A stretch of 64,000 bases of DNA from Algibacter sp. (GTDB lineage: Bacteria > Bacteroidota > Bacteroidia > Flavobacteriales > Flavobacteriaceae). The stretch spans positions 1 through 64,000 of the forward strand of contig NZ_JAQWOO010000059.1 of assembly GCF_029245835.1 (NCBI RefSeq), in the 5' to 3' direction. Positions 26,621-35,106 of this stretch are shown piece after piece (position 1 is the first letter of the stretch; each line of letters starts with the position of its first letter). The notes beneath the pieces were generated by a model that saw only the letters and a list, made by a program, of their open reading frames with translations, ran no database searches and had not been told where the DNA came from. A program made the translations under genes and the position numbers.

Positions 26621-27538
26621 ATGCCGCCCCAAGAAAAAACATATCATTTTACTCCAGTATTTGAGTATTCGTCTTCAATGCACTGGATAGTGCTTTTCAT
26701 TTGTATTGTAATCGGAATAATCATAATTTTTCAATCCGTTAGAATAGCATTCAGTAAAAATAAAACCAATAAGACCACATACAGATATTTAATTTTAGCT
26801 GTACTTTTTCTGCTTTACAATTTATTGAATGGTTTGCTCCCTAACACATCTTTACCAGGACCAATTTTCATCCAATATATTACAACTTATAGCATCTCTA
26901 TAGTAATGTGTGTCTATTTGGTTTGGTACTTATACCAAGAATTTAACATCATAACTCCAAATAAATTCTTCAAAATAAAAAACCTAATATGGATACTTTC
27001 ATTCACTTTTGTATTTCTTTTTGTTTTACCCTATTACTTCACTGAATCATTAAATTTTGCAAGAAGTCTTTTTCTAGTATTTCCAACATTCCTCTCAATA
27101 ACGTTTCTAATCTATTTCTTTATGACCATAAAAAAGGAGGTTAAAAGACAACGTTATTTTAAAATTCAGACATATTTGGGACTCTCCTCTATTTTCTCAA
27201 TAATCCTATTACCACTACTTACCTATTTTGGAGATTTTCAACCTATCACTCAACCCTTGGTAACAATGGCATTCTTTTTCGTTACTATAATGGAAATAAA
27301 CAGCTACTCATATAGATTAAAAAACACGTATATTTTGAAACGAAACATTGGAAGAGAATATAATTTCACTAATAGAGAAAATGAAATTGCTATTCAAATA
27401 CTTAAAAGAAAAAATTACAAAGACATCTCTAGTAATATGTTTATCTCCTATGGCACTGTTAGAAAACATGCTTCCAATATTTTTACAAAATCTAATGTCT
27501 CTAATAAAGATGAGTTTATAGATAAGTTTAAAGAATAA
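26621..27538 (+). CDS. Membrane-embedded LuxR-type transcriptional regulator
   Basis: This 305-residue protein has about seven predicted hydrophobic helices in residues 1-235 and then a cytoplasmic LuxR-type helix-turn-helix (about 245-300). That domain shows FTNRENEIAI, a short IAxxMFIS recognition region, and GTVRKHASNIFTK. No sensor PAS or receiver domain is visible, so the membrane part itself would sense the signal. It is divergent from the PLP enzyme, a layout typical for a regulator and its target. A near match to the -7 consensus (TATCTTTA, about 26564) lies between them. Confidence 0.82.
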   Translation: MPPQEKTYHFTPVFEYSSSMHWIVLFICIVIGIIIIFQSVRIAFSKNKTNKTTYRYLILAVLFLLYNLLNGLLPNTSLPGPIFIQYITTYSISIVMCVYLVWYLYQEFNIITPNKFFKIKNLIWILSFTFVFLFVLPYYFTESLNFARSLFLVFPTFLSITFLIYFFMTIKKEVKRQRYFKIQTYLGLSSIFSIILLPLLTYFGDFQPITQPLVTMAFFFVTIMEINSYSYRLKNTYILKRNIGREYNFTNRENEIAIQILKRKNYKDISSNMFISYGTVRKHASNIFTKSNVSNKDEFIDKFKE

Positions 27539-27790
27539 CTATTCAATAACCACCAATTTCAACTTTTTTATTTGTGAATAAAAGTTCACAGTGAATATAC
27601 ACACTATCTACACAGTTTATATTTTTGTTACTCATCATTATTCACCATATTTAAGTTTCATTAGAAATAGTAAGCCTCTAAAGAAAAATTGATTGAACCC
27701 TAATACTTTTTCTCTCATCTTTTCAACCAAACAACCGCCATCAATTTCAAATTCTTAAGGGTAATTTCTATTTCCTAATTATTAGGTTGG

Positions 27791-28627
27791 ATGGAATTTG
27801 AAAAGAAAAATAATGAGCTAATTAAGCAATTAGAAGACATCAAGTATAGTTCTGCTGGAATAATTGATCGTTCAATCAAATCCATAATTATCTGCAGAAA
27901 CCTTCTTAGTGAATTTAAGAAAATTATTGTAGCCCATGAATTCGAATCAATTCAAGATGAAGTAGATTTTTTCAAAAGAATAAAGCAAGTTCCTTTTTCT
28001 CAACTTATTTATTATTCTGAAGTACGTTCGTTTGAAATTCAATTTCCAAAAGTGGATAGGGCTGAACAATTGAAATTTATAAAAAAGAAAATCAACAAAT
28101 TAAACCGCTTCTTCCTTTATAATCTTGATTTTGGACAATATGTAAATTCTGGTGCATCCCACTTCGACAAAGCTTATTATACCAGGGACCATCTGGACAC
28201 CTATCATATTACTACTTCAAAATTCTATTTTCAAGACCCAGATTTTTGTACCCCAAGGGATATGCTTTTAGGCAAGTTTAAAGCTTATCTTTCCCTTGTA
28301 GGCTATATGGACCAAAAGCAGCATTACGTAAAAAATAGCCTTAATAGTAAAAATATGAACATACAACCAACAGAAAAAATCCCTTGGCCATTCACAAATA
28401 CGGATTGGGTAGAACTACTCTACGCCTTATGTGCTAATGGGTTAGCAAAACAGAATGGTCAAAGTATTACAAAAATATCCAAGATATTACAAGAGGTATT
28501 TGACTTTACCCCAAAGGAAATCTATAAAACCTTTCAAGACATCAAGAACAGGAAGAATAGTCGTACACTATTCCTTGACCAGCTGACAGCTTCCCTTCTT
28601 TCCGAAATGAATAAAAGTGAGGAATAA
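27791..28627 (+). CDS. rteC: RteC domain protein, conjugative-element regulator
   Basis: This 278-residue protein has the RteC domain seen in Bacteroides conjugative transposons. It has an N-terminal helical segment, a central block with FYLYNLDFG-like motif and YYTRDHLDTYH, and a C-terminal DNA-binding-like part (WVELLYALCANGLAK, then ITKISKILQEVF). In CTnDOT, RteC activates excision operon transcription. Here it lies directly upstream of an excisionase-like gene and of two copies of a palindrome that are plausible targets. Start: the ATG at 27791 follows TTAGGTTGG. Confidence 0.88.
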   Translation: MEFEKKNNELIKQLEDIKYSSAGIIDRSIKSIIICRNLLSEFKKIIVAHEFESIQDEVDFFKRIKQVPFSQLIYYSEVRSFEIQFPKVDRAEQLKFIKKKINKLNRFFLYNLDFGQYVNSGASHFDKAYYTRDHLDTYHITTSKFYFQDPDFCTPRDMLLGKFKAYLSLVGYMDQKQHYVKNSLNSKNMNIQPTEKIPWPFTNTDWVELLYALCANGLAKQNGQSITKISKILQEVFDFTPKEIYKTFQDIKNRKNSRTLFLDQLTASLLSEMNKSEE

Positions 28628-28673
28628 TCGCTAATACGTTTTATTCAATCGCTTTTTTTAACTGTTAAAATAT

Positions 28674-28688
28674 AACCGTACTACGGTT
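28674..28688. promoter_or_regulatory. Palindromic operator candidate, copy 1
   Basis: AACCGTA-C-TACGGTT is a perfect 15-base palindrome around C28681, followed by a further TACGGT half site at 28693-28698. It begins 47 bases after the rteC stop. Confidence 0.6.
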
Positions 28689-28813
28689 AACCTACGGTAA
28701 TTATATTTTAGGGCAGTTTTCAATAAAATTTAGTGCCATTTAAGCATATGTTATTAAAAGAACATCCTCTAAACAGCCTTAAAACACATCGAATTTCAAA
28801 ATGTTAAATTTTG

Positions 28814-28826
28814 ACCGTAGTACGGT
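28814..28826. promoter_or_regulatory. Palindromic operator candidate, copy 2
   Basis: ACCGTA-G-TACGGT is the same palindrome as copy 1 with the central base exchanged. The centres are 139 bases apart. It is 124 bases upstream of the HTH gene start. Confidence 0.6.
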
Positions 28827-28866
28827 TGTACTGGGGAATAAAATCCATTAAAGCTATTCAAATTTG

Positions 28867-28947
28867 TAGAACGAAAGTCAAATCAGGTCAGGGACTATCA
28901 AATTAATTGACAGCAAAGCGATAGTCCCTTTCCATAAAACCGTTCTA
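28867..28947 (+). promoter_or_regulatory. Nested hairpin in the leader of the excisionase-like gene
   Basis: An outer 7-bp stem (TAGAACG 28867-28873 with CGTTCTA 28941-28947) encloses an inner 10-bp stem (AGGGACTATC 28890-28899 with GATAGTCCCT 28920-28929, 20-base loop). The outer 3' arm ends 2 bases before the ATG at 28950, so the fold would cover the ribosome-binding region. Confidence 0.65.
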
Positions 28948-28949
28948 TT

Positions 28950-29234
28950 ATGCCGGCAAATATTATTACAACAGACGACCTTCGGGAATTCAAAATGGAA
29001 TTGCTCGATGACATTAAAAAACTGCTATCCAAACAAACAACTGGAAAACTCAAAAGGTATTTGAAATCTTCAGAAGTTATGGACTTGCTTCAAGTGAGTC
29101 CGGGCACTTTACAAAATCTTCGTATCAACGGTACATTACCCTACACTAAGGTAGGTGGCATTATCTATTACGATGCGGAAGAAATTCAAAATATAATGAC
29201 TGGCAACCGAGTGCAGCACGGGTTAAACTCTTAG
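28950..29234 (+). CDS. Excisionase-like helix-turn-helix protein
   Basis: This 94-residue protein has an N-terminal helix and a MerR/excisionase-type HTH_17 domain (SSEVMDLLQVSPGTLQNLRINGTLPYTKVGGIIYY, split here into overlapping motifs SEVMDLLQVS and GTLPYTKVGG). Such proteins (Xis2c/Xis2d in CTnDOT) bend DNA for excision and regulate the transfer operon. It starts an operon: the next gene begins 1 base after its stop. A structured leader precedes its start codon. Confidence 0.85.
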   Translation: MPANIITTDDLREFKMELLDDIKKLLSKQTTGKLKRYLKSSEVMDLLQVSPGTLQNLRINGTLPYTKVGGIIYYDAEEIQNIMTGNRVQHGLNS

Positions 29235-29957
29235 ATGATGAACTATATAAAGCTACTTAACGCGGCTTTTGAAAAGTTCTATTTTGATGACCGCCTTAAT
29301 CCTACACATATTAGTTTGTATATGGCATTGTTTCAAGAATGGAACAGCAGCCGCTTTGCAAATGAATTTTATGTAAACCGTAGAGATTTAATGCGTTGTG
29401 CTAAGATAGGCTCAAAATCCACTTACCACCGATGTGTTACAGATTTAGACTCATGGTTCTACCTATCCTATTTTCCATCCAATAATCCATATAAAGGCAG
29501 CAAAATCAAGATGTCCATTATCAGTACAAGTGATGAACCTGTAACGGGACAGTACAATCCCGTATTAGAACAGCTTGCGGAACAGTACCGTCCCAGAAGT
29601 GAACAGGTAGTGTACCTACACCGTCCCACCAGTGGACAAGCATTGGTATCTAATACAAACAATATCAAACAAGAAAACTATATAAAACAGCCAAAGGGCA
29701 GGCAGGCCGTTGTTTTATTTTTTGAAGAAAAAGGTTTTAATGCTGATGAAGGAAAAAAGTTCTTCGAGTATTACCAAGAACGAGAATGGCAAACAAGTGA
29801 CGGAAAACCGATACGAGATTGGCGTGCTTTAGCTACAAACTGGATGGACAGAACCGAAATATTCGATCAAGAAAACTCTTCAAACAAAAAAGAACCGTCC
29901 CAAAGACAGGACAACTTGCGAACCACTAAAAACAAAGACTATGGACAACCCCTCTAA
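29235..29957 (+). CDS. Replication-initiator-like protein (DnaD-type), conjugative element
   Basis: This 240-residue protein has an N-terminal winged-helix-like segment (ISLYMALFQEWN, then NRRDLMRCAKIGSKSTYHRCV), a low-complexity middle with Gln-rich repeats, and a C-terminal DnaD-like block (VVLFFEEKGFNADEGKKFFEYY ending DWRALATNWM). This is typical for phage and element proteins that recruit the helicase loader. It overlaps the start of the downstream ATPase by 17 bases, so the pair probably forms a replication module analogous to DnaD/DnaC. Confidence 0.7.
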   Translation: MMNYIKLLNAAFEKFYFDDRLNPTHISLYMALFQEWNSSRFANEFYVNRRDLMRCAKIGSKSTYHRCVTDLDSWFYLSYFPSNNPYKGSKIKMSIISTSDEPVTGQYNPVLEQLAEQYRPRSEQVVYLHRPTSGQALVSNTNNIKQENYIKQPKGRQAVVLFFEEKGFNADEGKKFFEYYQEREWQTSDGKPIRDWRALATNWMDRTEIFDQENSSNKKEPSQRQDNLRTTKNKDYGQPL

Positions 29958-30603
29958 AATAACCGAAGGTGGCGTGGAATATTCGCTCGGAAAATTTGAT
30001 GGCAAAAGTGTACTCTACGATTTTCCAAAAATTCTAATTTATCTGAATGCTAAAGGTAAACTTCTATTCGGCAAAAAATTTAGAATTTACGATGAAGACA
30101 AAGACATTTTATTGAAGCTCTGTTCCTACTTCATCAAGGATAAAGAAAATTGTAAAAGCTACGGAATAGATATCAACAAAGGCATTCTACTTTCTGGACC
30201 AGTAGGCTGCGGTAAAACAAGCTTAATGAAATTAATGAGACATATCGTACCAATGCAACGTCCTTATGAAATGATTCCTTGTCGCAATGTAACTTTTAGC
30301 TTCAACCATCTTGGATTCAAAACCATTGAGGAATATGGCAATACCAAATTTTACTGTTTTGATGATTTGGGTGTTGAACCTGCTGGTAGGTTTTACGGTA
30401 AAGATTTGAACGTAATGGGAGAAGTGTTACTATCTCGCTATGAGCTGTACATGCAAACCAAACATAAAATTAAAACGCACGCAACCACCAACCTAAATGC
30501 CGAGGAATTGGAAGAACGCTACGGCAACCGTGTCCGTAGCCGGATGCGAGAATTGTTTAATCTTATTGCTTTTGATAAAGGGGCTGGAGATAAGCGAAAG
30601 TAA
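29941..30603 (+). CDS. DnaC-like helicase-loader ATPase
   Basis: This 220-residue AAA+ protein has Walker A GPVGCGKTS, Walker B FDDLG with the following VEP, the sensor-1 ATTNL and a C-terminal arginine-finger segment (GNRVRSRMREL). This is the DnaC/IstB-type loader pattern. It should load a replicative helicase on the element. Its start overlaps the preceding initiator-like gene. Confidence 0.85.
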   Translation: MDNPSKITEGGVEYSLGKFDGKSVLYDFPKILIYLNAKGKLLFGKKFRIYDEDKDILLKLCSYFIKDKENCKSYGIDINKGILLSGPVGCGKTSLMKLMRHIVPMQRPYEMIPCRNVTFSFNHLGFKTIEEYGNTKFYCFDDLGVEPAGRFYGKDLNVMGEVLLSRYELYMQTKHKIKTHATTNLNAEELEERYGNRVRSRMRELFNLIAFDKGAGDKRK

Positions 30604-30707
30604 TCTAACTTCTAAATGATTTATATATTAAAATCAGTTCTGAAATATATTGTATTGCTATCTCCTTTAAACTTTTGGTTAATTCTAAAAAAATATCTTT
30701 CATAATA

Positions 30708-31346
30708 TTATTGCTTTTGTATCGATAATAAAATGACCGATGCCATCAATTTTATATTTGCTGAACTTGACAAATAGGCGTTTTCATCTATATTGGATAA
30801 GAAGCCTAGTTCTAATAGTATGGAACTGCACTGGCTTACTGTTTCTTGAAGTACCTGAAAGTTTGCAAACTTCACGCCTCTACTTTCATATCCTATGGCT
30901 TTGCAAATCATCTTTTCAATTTGATAACCCATATAAATAGATTCTTTAGAATAATTTGTTTCCTTGTGTGAAGCATAAACTTCTATCCCTCTTGCATCTG
31001 GATTATCAGAATGATTACAATGTAAAGAGACAAACAAATCAACTTTTAGAGCTTTGGCCAGCTTGGTTCTATCCGATAGTGAAATGAGTGTATCACTATA
31101 CCTGGTTAAATAAATATCCAAAGGTTTATCCAATTCATTATTTAGCTTCAAAATGGCATTTGCAATATCCAATACAACATCTTTTTCTTGGATTTTATTT
31201 ATGCCTATCGCACCAGCATCTTTTCCCCCATGTCCAACGTCAATTACAATTCGTTTTTGAGCACTCTTTTCTTGTCCCAAAACGATACACATTTTTAGAA
31301 GCAAAAAGACAAAACTGACGTTTTTGAGCGCTTTTTTCATTTTCAA
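30708..31346 (-). CDS. Secreted N-acetylmuramoyl-L-alanine amidase (Amidase_3)
   Basis: This 212-residue protein has a signal peptide (1-24) followed by an Amidase_3 domain that cleaves the amide bond between MurNAc and the stem peptide. The zinc ligands are His in DVGHGG, Glu in KIQEKDV and His in SLHCNHSD; the catalytic Glu is in LLELGFL. It is transcribed against the tra operon, facing it with a divergent promoter region of about 150 bases. Conjugative systems often need a cell-wall hydrolase to build the channel, so this is the likely job. Confidence 0.9.
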   Translation of the reverse strand: MKMKKALKNVSFVFLLLKMCIVLGQEKSAQKRIVIDVGHGGKDAGAIGINKIQEKDVVLDIANAILKLNNELDKPLDIYLTRYSDTLISLSDRTKLAKALKVDLFVSLHCNHSDNPDARGIEVYASHKETNYSKESIYMGYQIEKMICKAIGYESRGVKFANFQVLQETVSQCSSILLELGFLSNIDENAYLSSSANIKLMASVILLSIQKQ

Positions 31347-31501
31347 TTTTCAGGTTATCAACAATTTCCCTTCAAAAACTAATAGAATTTGATGCCAAAT
31401 AATAGCAATTAAATTCAATTGATTTCAAATAATATTTTTTTCACAAATATTTGATTTTAAGTTATTTATGTACAAATATATGTAAATTTCAGAAAGAGAA
31501 A

Positions 31502-31816
31502 ATGAATAAAAAATTAAACCCTTTTATTATGAAAAAATCAATCTATTTAGCAACTTTTTTATCGTTGCTCTCAACATCACTTTTTGCTCAAATTGGGGGA
31601 ATTGAAGATTCCGTTAACGATGTGGGCGATACCATACGTACCATATTTCCAATTTTACTTGGTGTCATTTTTCTTGTTGGTTTCTTGTTTAATGCAGGAC
31701 ATTTCTTTGGGGAAAACGCAGACCTTAAAAAAGGAATTACTAGAGTGCTTGTGTTTGTTTTGATTGCTGGCGCAGTTGTCGGCATCTTCACATACTTAAT
31801 AGGAATCGTAGTATAA
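31502..31816 (+). CDS. traE: Conjugation protein TraE-like (DUF4134)
   Basis: This protein has a signal peptide (MKKSIYLATFLSLLSTSLFA) and then two hydrophobic helices (about residues 50-70 and 80-103 of the longer form). The pattern fits DUF4134, the first small membrane gene of Bacteroidetes tra operons, thought to be VirB2/VirB3-like. I start at the ATG at 31502 because AGAAAGAGAAA precedes it; the ATG at 31529 would also give a good signal peptide. It heads the tra operon. Confidence 0.85.
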   Translation: MNKKLNPFIMKKSIYLATFLSLLSTSLFAQIGGIEDSVNDVGDTIRTIFPILLGVIFLVGFLFNAGHFFGENADLKKGITRVLVFVLIAGAVVGIFTYLIGIVV

Positions 31817-31852
31817 ATGAACCCTCATCGAGGGCTTTATTAGAATAGCTGT

Positions 31853-32137
31853 ATGAAGAAATACGAGGTCTATAAAAACATTAGGAAAAGGGCGGTCATT
31901 TTTGTGCTGCCTATTTCCCTGTTTGCGTTAATGATGGTTTCTATTTTGGCTTCGCTGCTCATCATTATCTTCTCTTTCAGCTTCGGGATAATAATCGGCA
32001 TACTCGTTTTTAATGCTGCTCTCTACGTAGCCTTAACGAGAATAACACATAACCCACAAATTTTTCAGATGGCAAACCCCTTCCCAAGAATAATAAGTAA
32101 CAAAAGAAACTCTGGCTTCTATTATGAACAAGATTAA
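31853..32137 (+). CDS. traF: Conjugation protein TraF-like (DUF4133)
   Basis: This 94-residue protein has two closely spaced hydrophobic helices (about 15-62) between a basic N-terminus and a C-terminal tail (NPFPRIISNK). It matches DUF4133, a small VirB3-like inner-membrane part of the transfer channel. Its last 14 bases overlap the TraG start. Confidence 0.85.
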   Translation: MKKYEVYKNIRKRAVIFVLPISLFALMMVSILASLLIIIFSFSFGIIIGILVFNAALYVALTRITHNPQIFQMANPFPRIISNKRNSGFYYEQD

Positions 32138-34526
32138 TCTTTCAGCATATCAACCTATTGTCGATATTCAAGACAATATCATATTTGCTAATAATGCCAA
32201 TGTCGTACTGTGCTATGAAGGAACGCTACCAGAAATTTATTCGTTATCTGAAAAAGACTTTGAAGATATACACGGTGCTTGGTTTCAGGCCTTGAAATCA
32301 TTGCCTATTGGAACGGTAGTACAAAAACAGGATATATATCTTAAAAAAACATACACTTCAGAAGCACTTCCAAATACAACGTTTTTAGAAAAAGCGACAC
32401 ACGACCAATTCAAAGGACGTGATTATATGGAACATCGTTGCTTTTTGTTCTTTACGCTCACAAAGAACAAAGCTCTGAACAATTCAAAATATGTCAACCC
32501 TTTCCGTAAAGTTTCCAAAGGGATTACTCAACAATTAGATGACAACGTTAAGGGCTTCATCGGTGCTGTTAGTGATTCCGTTTCCTTTATAAACAATAGC
32601 CGTAAAATGACCTTTGTTTCGCTCAACGCTCGCGACATACAACAGTTAACCAATGGCTATTTCAATGGATTTAATGATGGATTTGATACTGATATCATAT
32701 TAGATAAAAAAAGCGTCAATGTTGGCGAAAACCATTTTGATGCCCTAGCTATCAATAGCGAACTGTGCTTTGGCGAAAGTGTGCAGAGTAGCAAAACCAA
32801 TGAGAAATTCACTTCTGACGATTTTGTATTTCATCAAGGGTTTATTGATGGCTTAGGGCTTACGCTTAATGAAAATCATATTGTCAATCAAATCTTGTAT
32901 TTGGATGACAAACAGAAGTGGCGCAAGCTACTCGATAAGAAAGTTGAGGAACTCAACAAAAGCTCAAACTTCGGTTCTCAGAACAAAGTAGTGCTTGGGA
33001 AAATTCAGCACATACTAGACCAAATCAATGCGGATGATAATGCCCGTATTATTCGTGGTCATTTAAATATAGTCTACTGGGATAAGAACCCAGAAAACTT
33101 AAGTAGAATCGGTTCTAAAATAAAGACCGAATTTAAGGAACTGGATATCATTCCATACTATCCTAGAGGTGAGGAACGGAAGAACTATATACTAAATAGT
33201 TATTGCTGTTTTTCTTCTAATTTTTCAAATAGCGATTTGTATGTAACAGATTTAAAACACGCACTTTGCCTGTTTATTAATAACACCAATTACAATTCGG
33301 ATGCTACGGGAATCATCTTTAATGACAGAGAGCATAACGTTCCTGTTCTAAAGGATGTTTGGGACGAACGCAAGAAACGCATTAAGGCAAGAAACTTTGC
33401 CATTTTTGCACCTACTGGCGAAGGCAAGTCCTTTTTAGCAAACAACATTCTACGCCAGTATTTTGAAAGTGGTGTCCGCCTAGTCATCATTGATTTGGGT
33501 GGTTCGTACACAAAATTTGCCAAACTATATCCCGAAAAATATACTGTCCTTCGTTATGAAAGTGGCAAAAACTTGGGTATCAATCCTTTTTATATAAGTG
33601 ATGCAAATGACCTAACACCAGAACGTTTGGAAGACTTGTCCGTTTTCTTGTTTGAACTTTTCGCTTCAGATTTAAAAGTTACCAAAGCACAATCGGTTTC
33701 AGTTAAAAAGATATTGCGCCATTATTACAACAATACTTCAGAAAATCATTCTTTAGATGGTTTCTACAACTTTATAGAAAGGAATCAGGAAGACCTTCTG
33801 GACACCTTAAAAATCCATCCCGACTACTTCAATATTACAAGCTTCTTGCACGTAATGTCCGAATATGTCGGCGATGGTCTATACAGCTTCCTTTTTGAAG
33901 TAAGTGAAGACCAGACCTATAAAATTGAGGATAAACGATTGATTGTTTTTGAGCTGGATGAAGTAAAGGACAATAAGGAAATCCTGTCCGTTATGTTGAA
34001 GCTGATTAAGTCAGCCATCCAAAGAACGATATGGAAAAACAGAGCTGAAAAAGGCATTATCCTTTTCGATGAGTTTGCAAAGCAACTGAAGTTCGAAAAC
34101 GTACTGGAAAGTGTTGAATTCTACTATCAAGCGATTCGTAAACAGAATGGTGCGATTGGTATTATTCTTCAATCTATAAACCAGCTTCCCAACAATTCAA
34201 CATCGGCAAGCATATTAGAAAATACACAGGTCATTTATAGCCTAAACAATGAAAAAGGCTATGATGAATTGGTTAAAAGACTCAACCTATCCAGCCACGA
34301 TTTAAACCAATTAAAATCCATCAAAAACAATCTTTCCGGACCAAGGAAGTACACCGAAATGTTCATCAAAATAGGAAAGGAAAGCAACATTTTTAGGCTA
34401 GAAGTTCCTAAAGAAGTGTACGCAGCATACTTAACCGATGGGCAGGAAAACGAGGCCATAATGGCCATTTATGAAAAGACCAACGATATGGAATTGGCAA
34501 TTAAAGAATTCACATCTAAAACATAA
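32124..34526 (+). CDS. traG: Conjugation ATPase TraG (VirB4-like)
   Basis: This 800-residue ATPase drives assembly of the conjugation apparatus. The N-terminal part (about 1-400) is the VirB4 family domain and the C-terminal half is the ATPase, with Walker A APTGEGKSF (about residue 429), Walker B IILFDEFAK and the QSINQLP sensor region. It overlaps TraF at the start, and the next gene begins 4 bases after its stop. The length and order match TraG of CTnDOT-like elements. Confidence 0.92.
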   Translation: MNKINLSAYQPIVDIQDNIIFANNANVVLCYEGTLPEIYSLSEKDFEDIHGAWFQALKSLPIGTVVQKQDIYLKKTYTSEALPNTTFLEKATHDQFKGRDYMEHRCFLFFTLTKNKALNNSKYVNPFRKVSKGITQQLDDNVKGFIGAVSDSVSFINNSRKMTFVSLNARDIQQLTNGYFNGFNDGFDTDIILDKKSVNVGENHFDALAINSELCFGESVQSSKTNEKFTSDDFVFHQGFIDGLGLTLNENHIVNQILYLDDKQKWRKLLDKKVEELNKSSNFGSQNKVVLGKIQHILDQINADDNARIIRGHLNIVYWDKNPENLSRIGSKIKTEFKELDIIPYYPRGEERKNYILNSYCCFSSNFSNSDLYVTDLKHALCLFINNTNYNSDATGIIFNDREHNVPVLKDVWDERKKRIKARNFAIFAPTGEGKSFLANNILRQYFESGVRLVIIDLGGSYTKFAKLYPEKYTVLRYESGKNLGINPFYISDANDLTPERLEDLSVFLFELFASDLKVTKAQSVSVKKILRHYYNNTSENHSLDGFYNFIERNQEDLLDTLKIHPDYFNITSFLHVMSEYVGDGLYSFLFEVSEDQTYKIEDKRLIVFELDEVKDNKEILSVMLKLIKSAIQRTIWKNRAEKGIILFDEFAKQLKFENVLESVEFYYQAIRKQNGAIGIILQSINQLPNNSTSASILENTQVIYSLNNEKGYDELVKRLNLSSHDLNQLKSIKNNLSGPRKYTEMFIKIGKESNIFRLEVPKEVYAAYLTDGQENEAIMAIYEKTNDMELAIKEFTSKT

Positions 34527-34530
34527 TATT

Positions 34531-35106
34531 ATGAAATCTAAAATCTTAATTATCGCAATCATATTCACTTTTTTATTGCCTGCACGCGCTGCGTGCCAGG
34601 GAATGCCAGTTTATGACAATACCAACTTTATCAGCTTGGTAAAGTCACTTGTAGAATCGGCAAAACAGACCTCACAACTTATCAAGTCCGTAAAGTTCTT
34701 GAAAGATGCAAAAGAAAGTATCGAGAAAGTATCTAGCGTAGTACAACAACTTAGGGCAGTTCAGGAAATTGCACGGAACAACCAACGCCTTATCAATGTA
34801 ATGCAAAATGATTTACAGGATATTTTAAACTCGCCTTACATCAAGCCCGAGGAAGTTACACGGGTTGCGGAATCATTCGATGCCATAGTCCAAAATTCTT
34901 TGGACACAGTTGATTTTATGGGTGAAATTTTATCCAGCGATAATCTAAAAATGTCAGATGCCGAACGTGCTGAAGTCCTAAAACAAAAAGAACAGGAATC
35001 TAAGCAGATGGTTTCTAACATCACTACCAAAACCAAGCGCTATCGTGATATCATTTCCTTCAGAAAAATGCAGGACAAAGTAAATAACCGAGAAACGAAT
35101 TACTAA
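34531..35106 (+). CDS. traI: Conjugation protein TraI-like (DUF4141, VirB5-like)
   Basis: This 191-residue exported protein has a signal peptide (MKSKILIIAIIFTFLLPARA) and a long helical, coiled-coil-rich mature part (KDAKESIEKVSSVVQQL and further repeats). That pattern and position (after TraG) match DUF4141, considered a VirB5-type pilus-tip or chaperone component. The ATG at 34531 was chosen as it opens the signal peptide; the open frame runs 20 codons further upstream into traG. It overlaps TraJ by 1 base (TAATG). Confidence 0.85.
   Translation: MKSKILIIAIIFTFLLPARAACQGMPVYDNTNFISLVKSLVESAKQTSQLIKSVKFLKDAKESIEKVSSVVQQLRAVQEIARNNQRLINVMQNDLQDILNSPYIKPEEVTRVAESFDAIVQNSLDTVDFMGEILSSDNLKMSDAERAEVLKQKEQESKQMVSNITTKTKRYRDIISFRKMQDKVNNRETNY

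Larger units (their letters stand above)
28628..28949. other. Regulatory intergenic region between rteC and the HTH gene
   Basis: This 322-base stretch has no gene. It contains two copies of a 13-base palindrome (28676-28686 core and 28814-28826), an extra half site TACGGT at 28693, and a long nested hairpin running up to the start codon of the HTH gene. It looks like a control region for the downstream operon. Confidence 0.6.

Noticed and set aside
27539-27790. Possible gene or ncRNA between the LuxR regulator and rteC
   Set aside because: The 252-base spacer is AT-rich with repeated short TTCACA-like words but no clear hairpin, promoter match or open frame.
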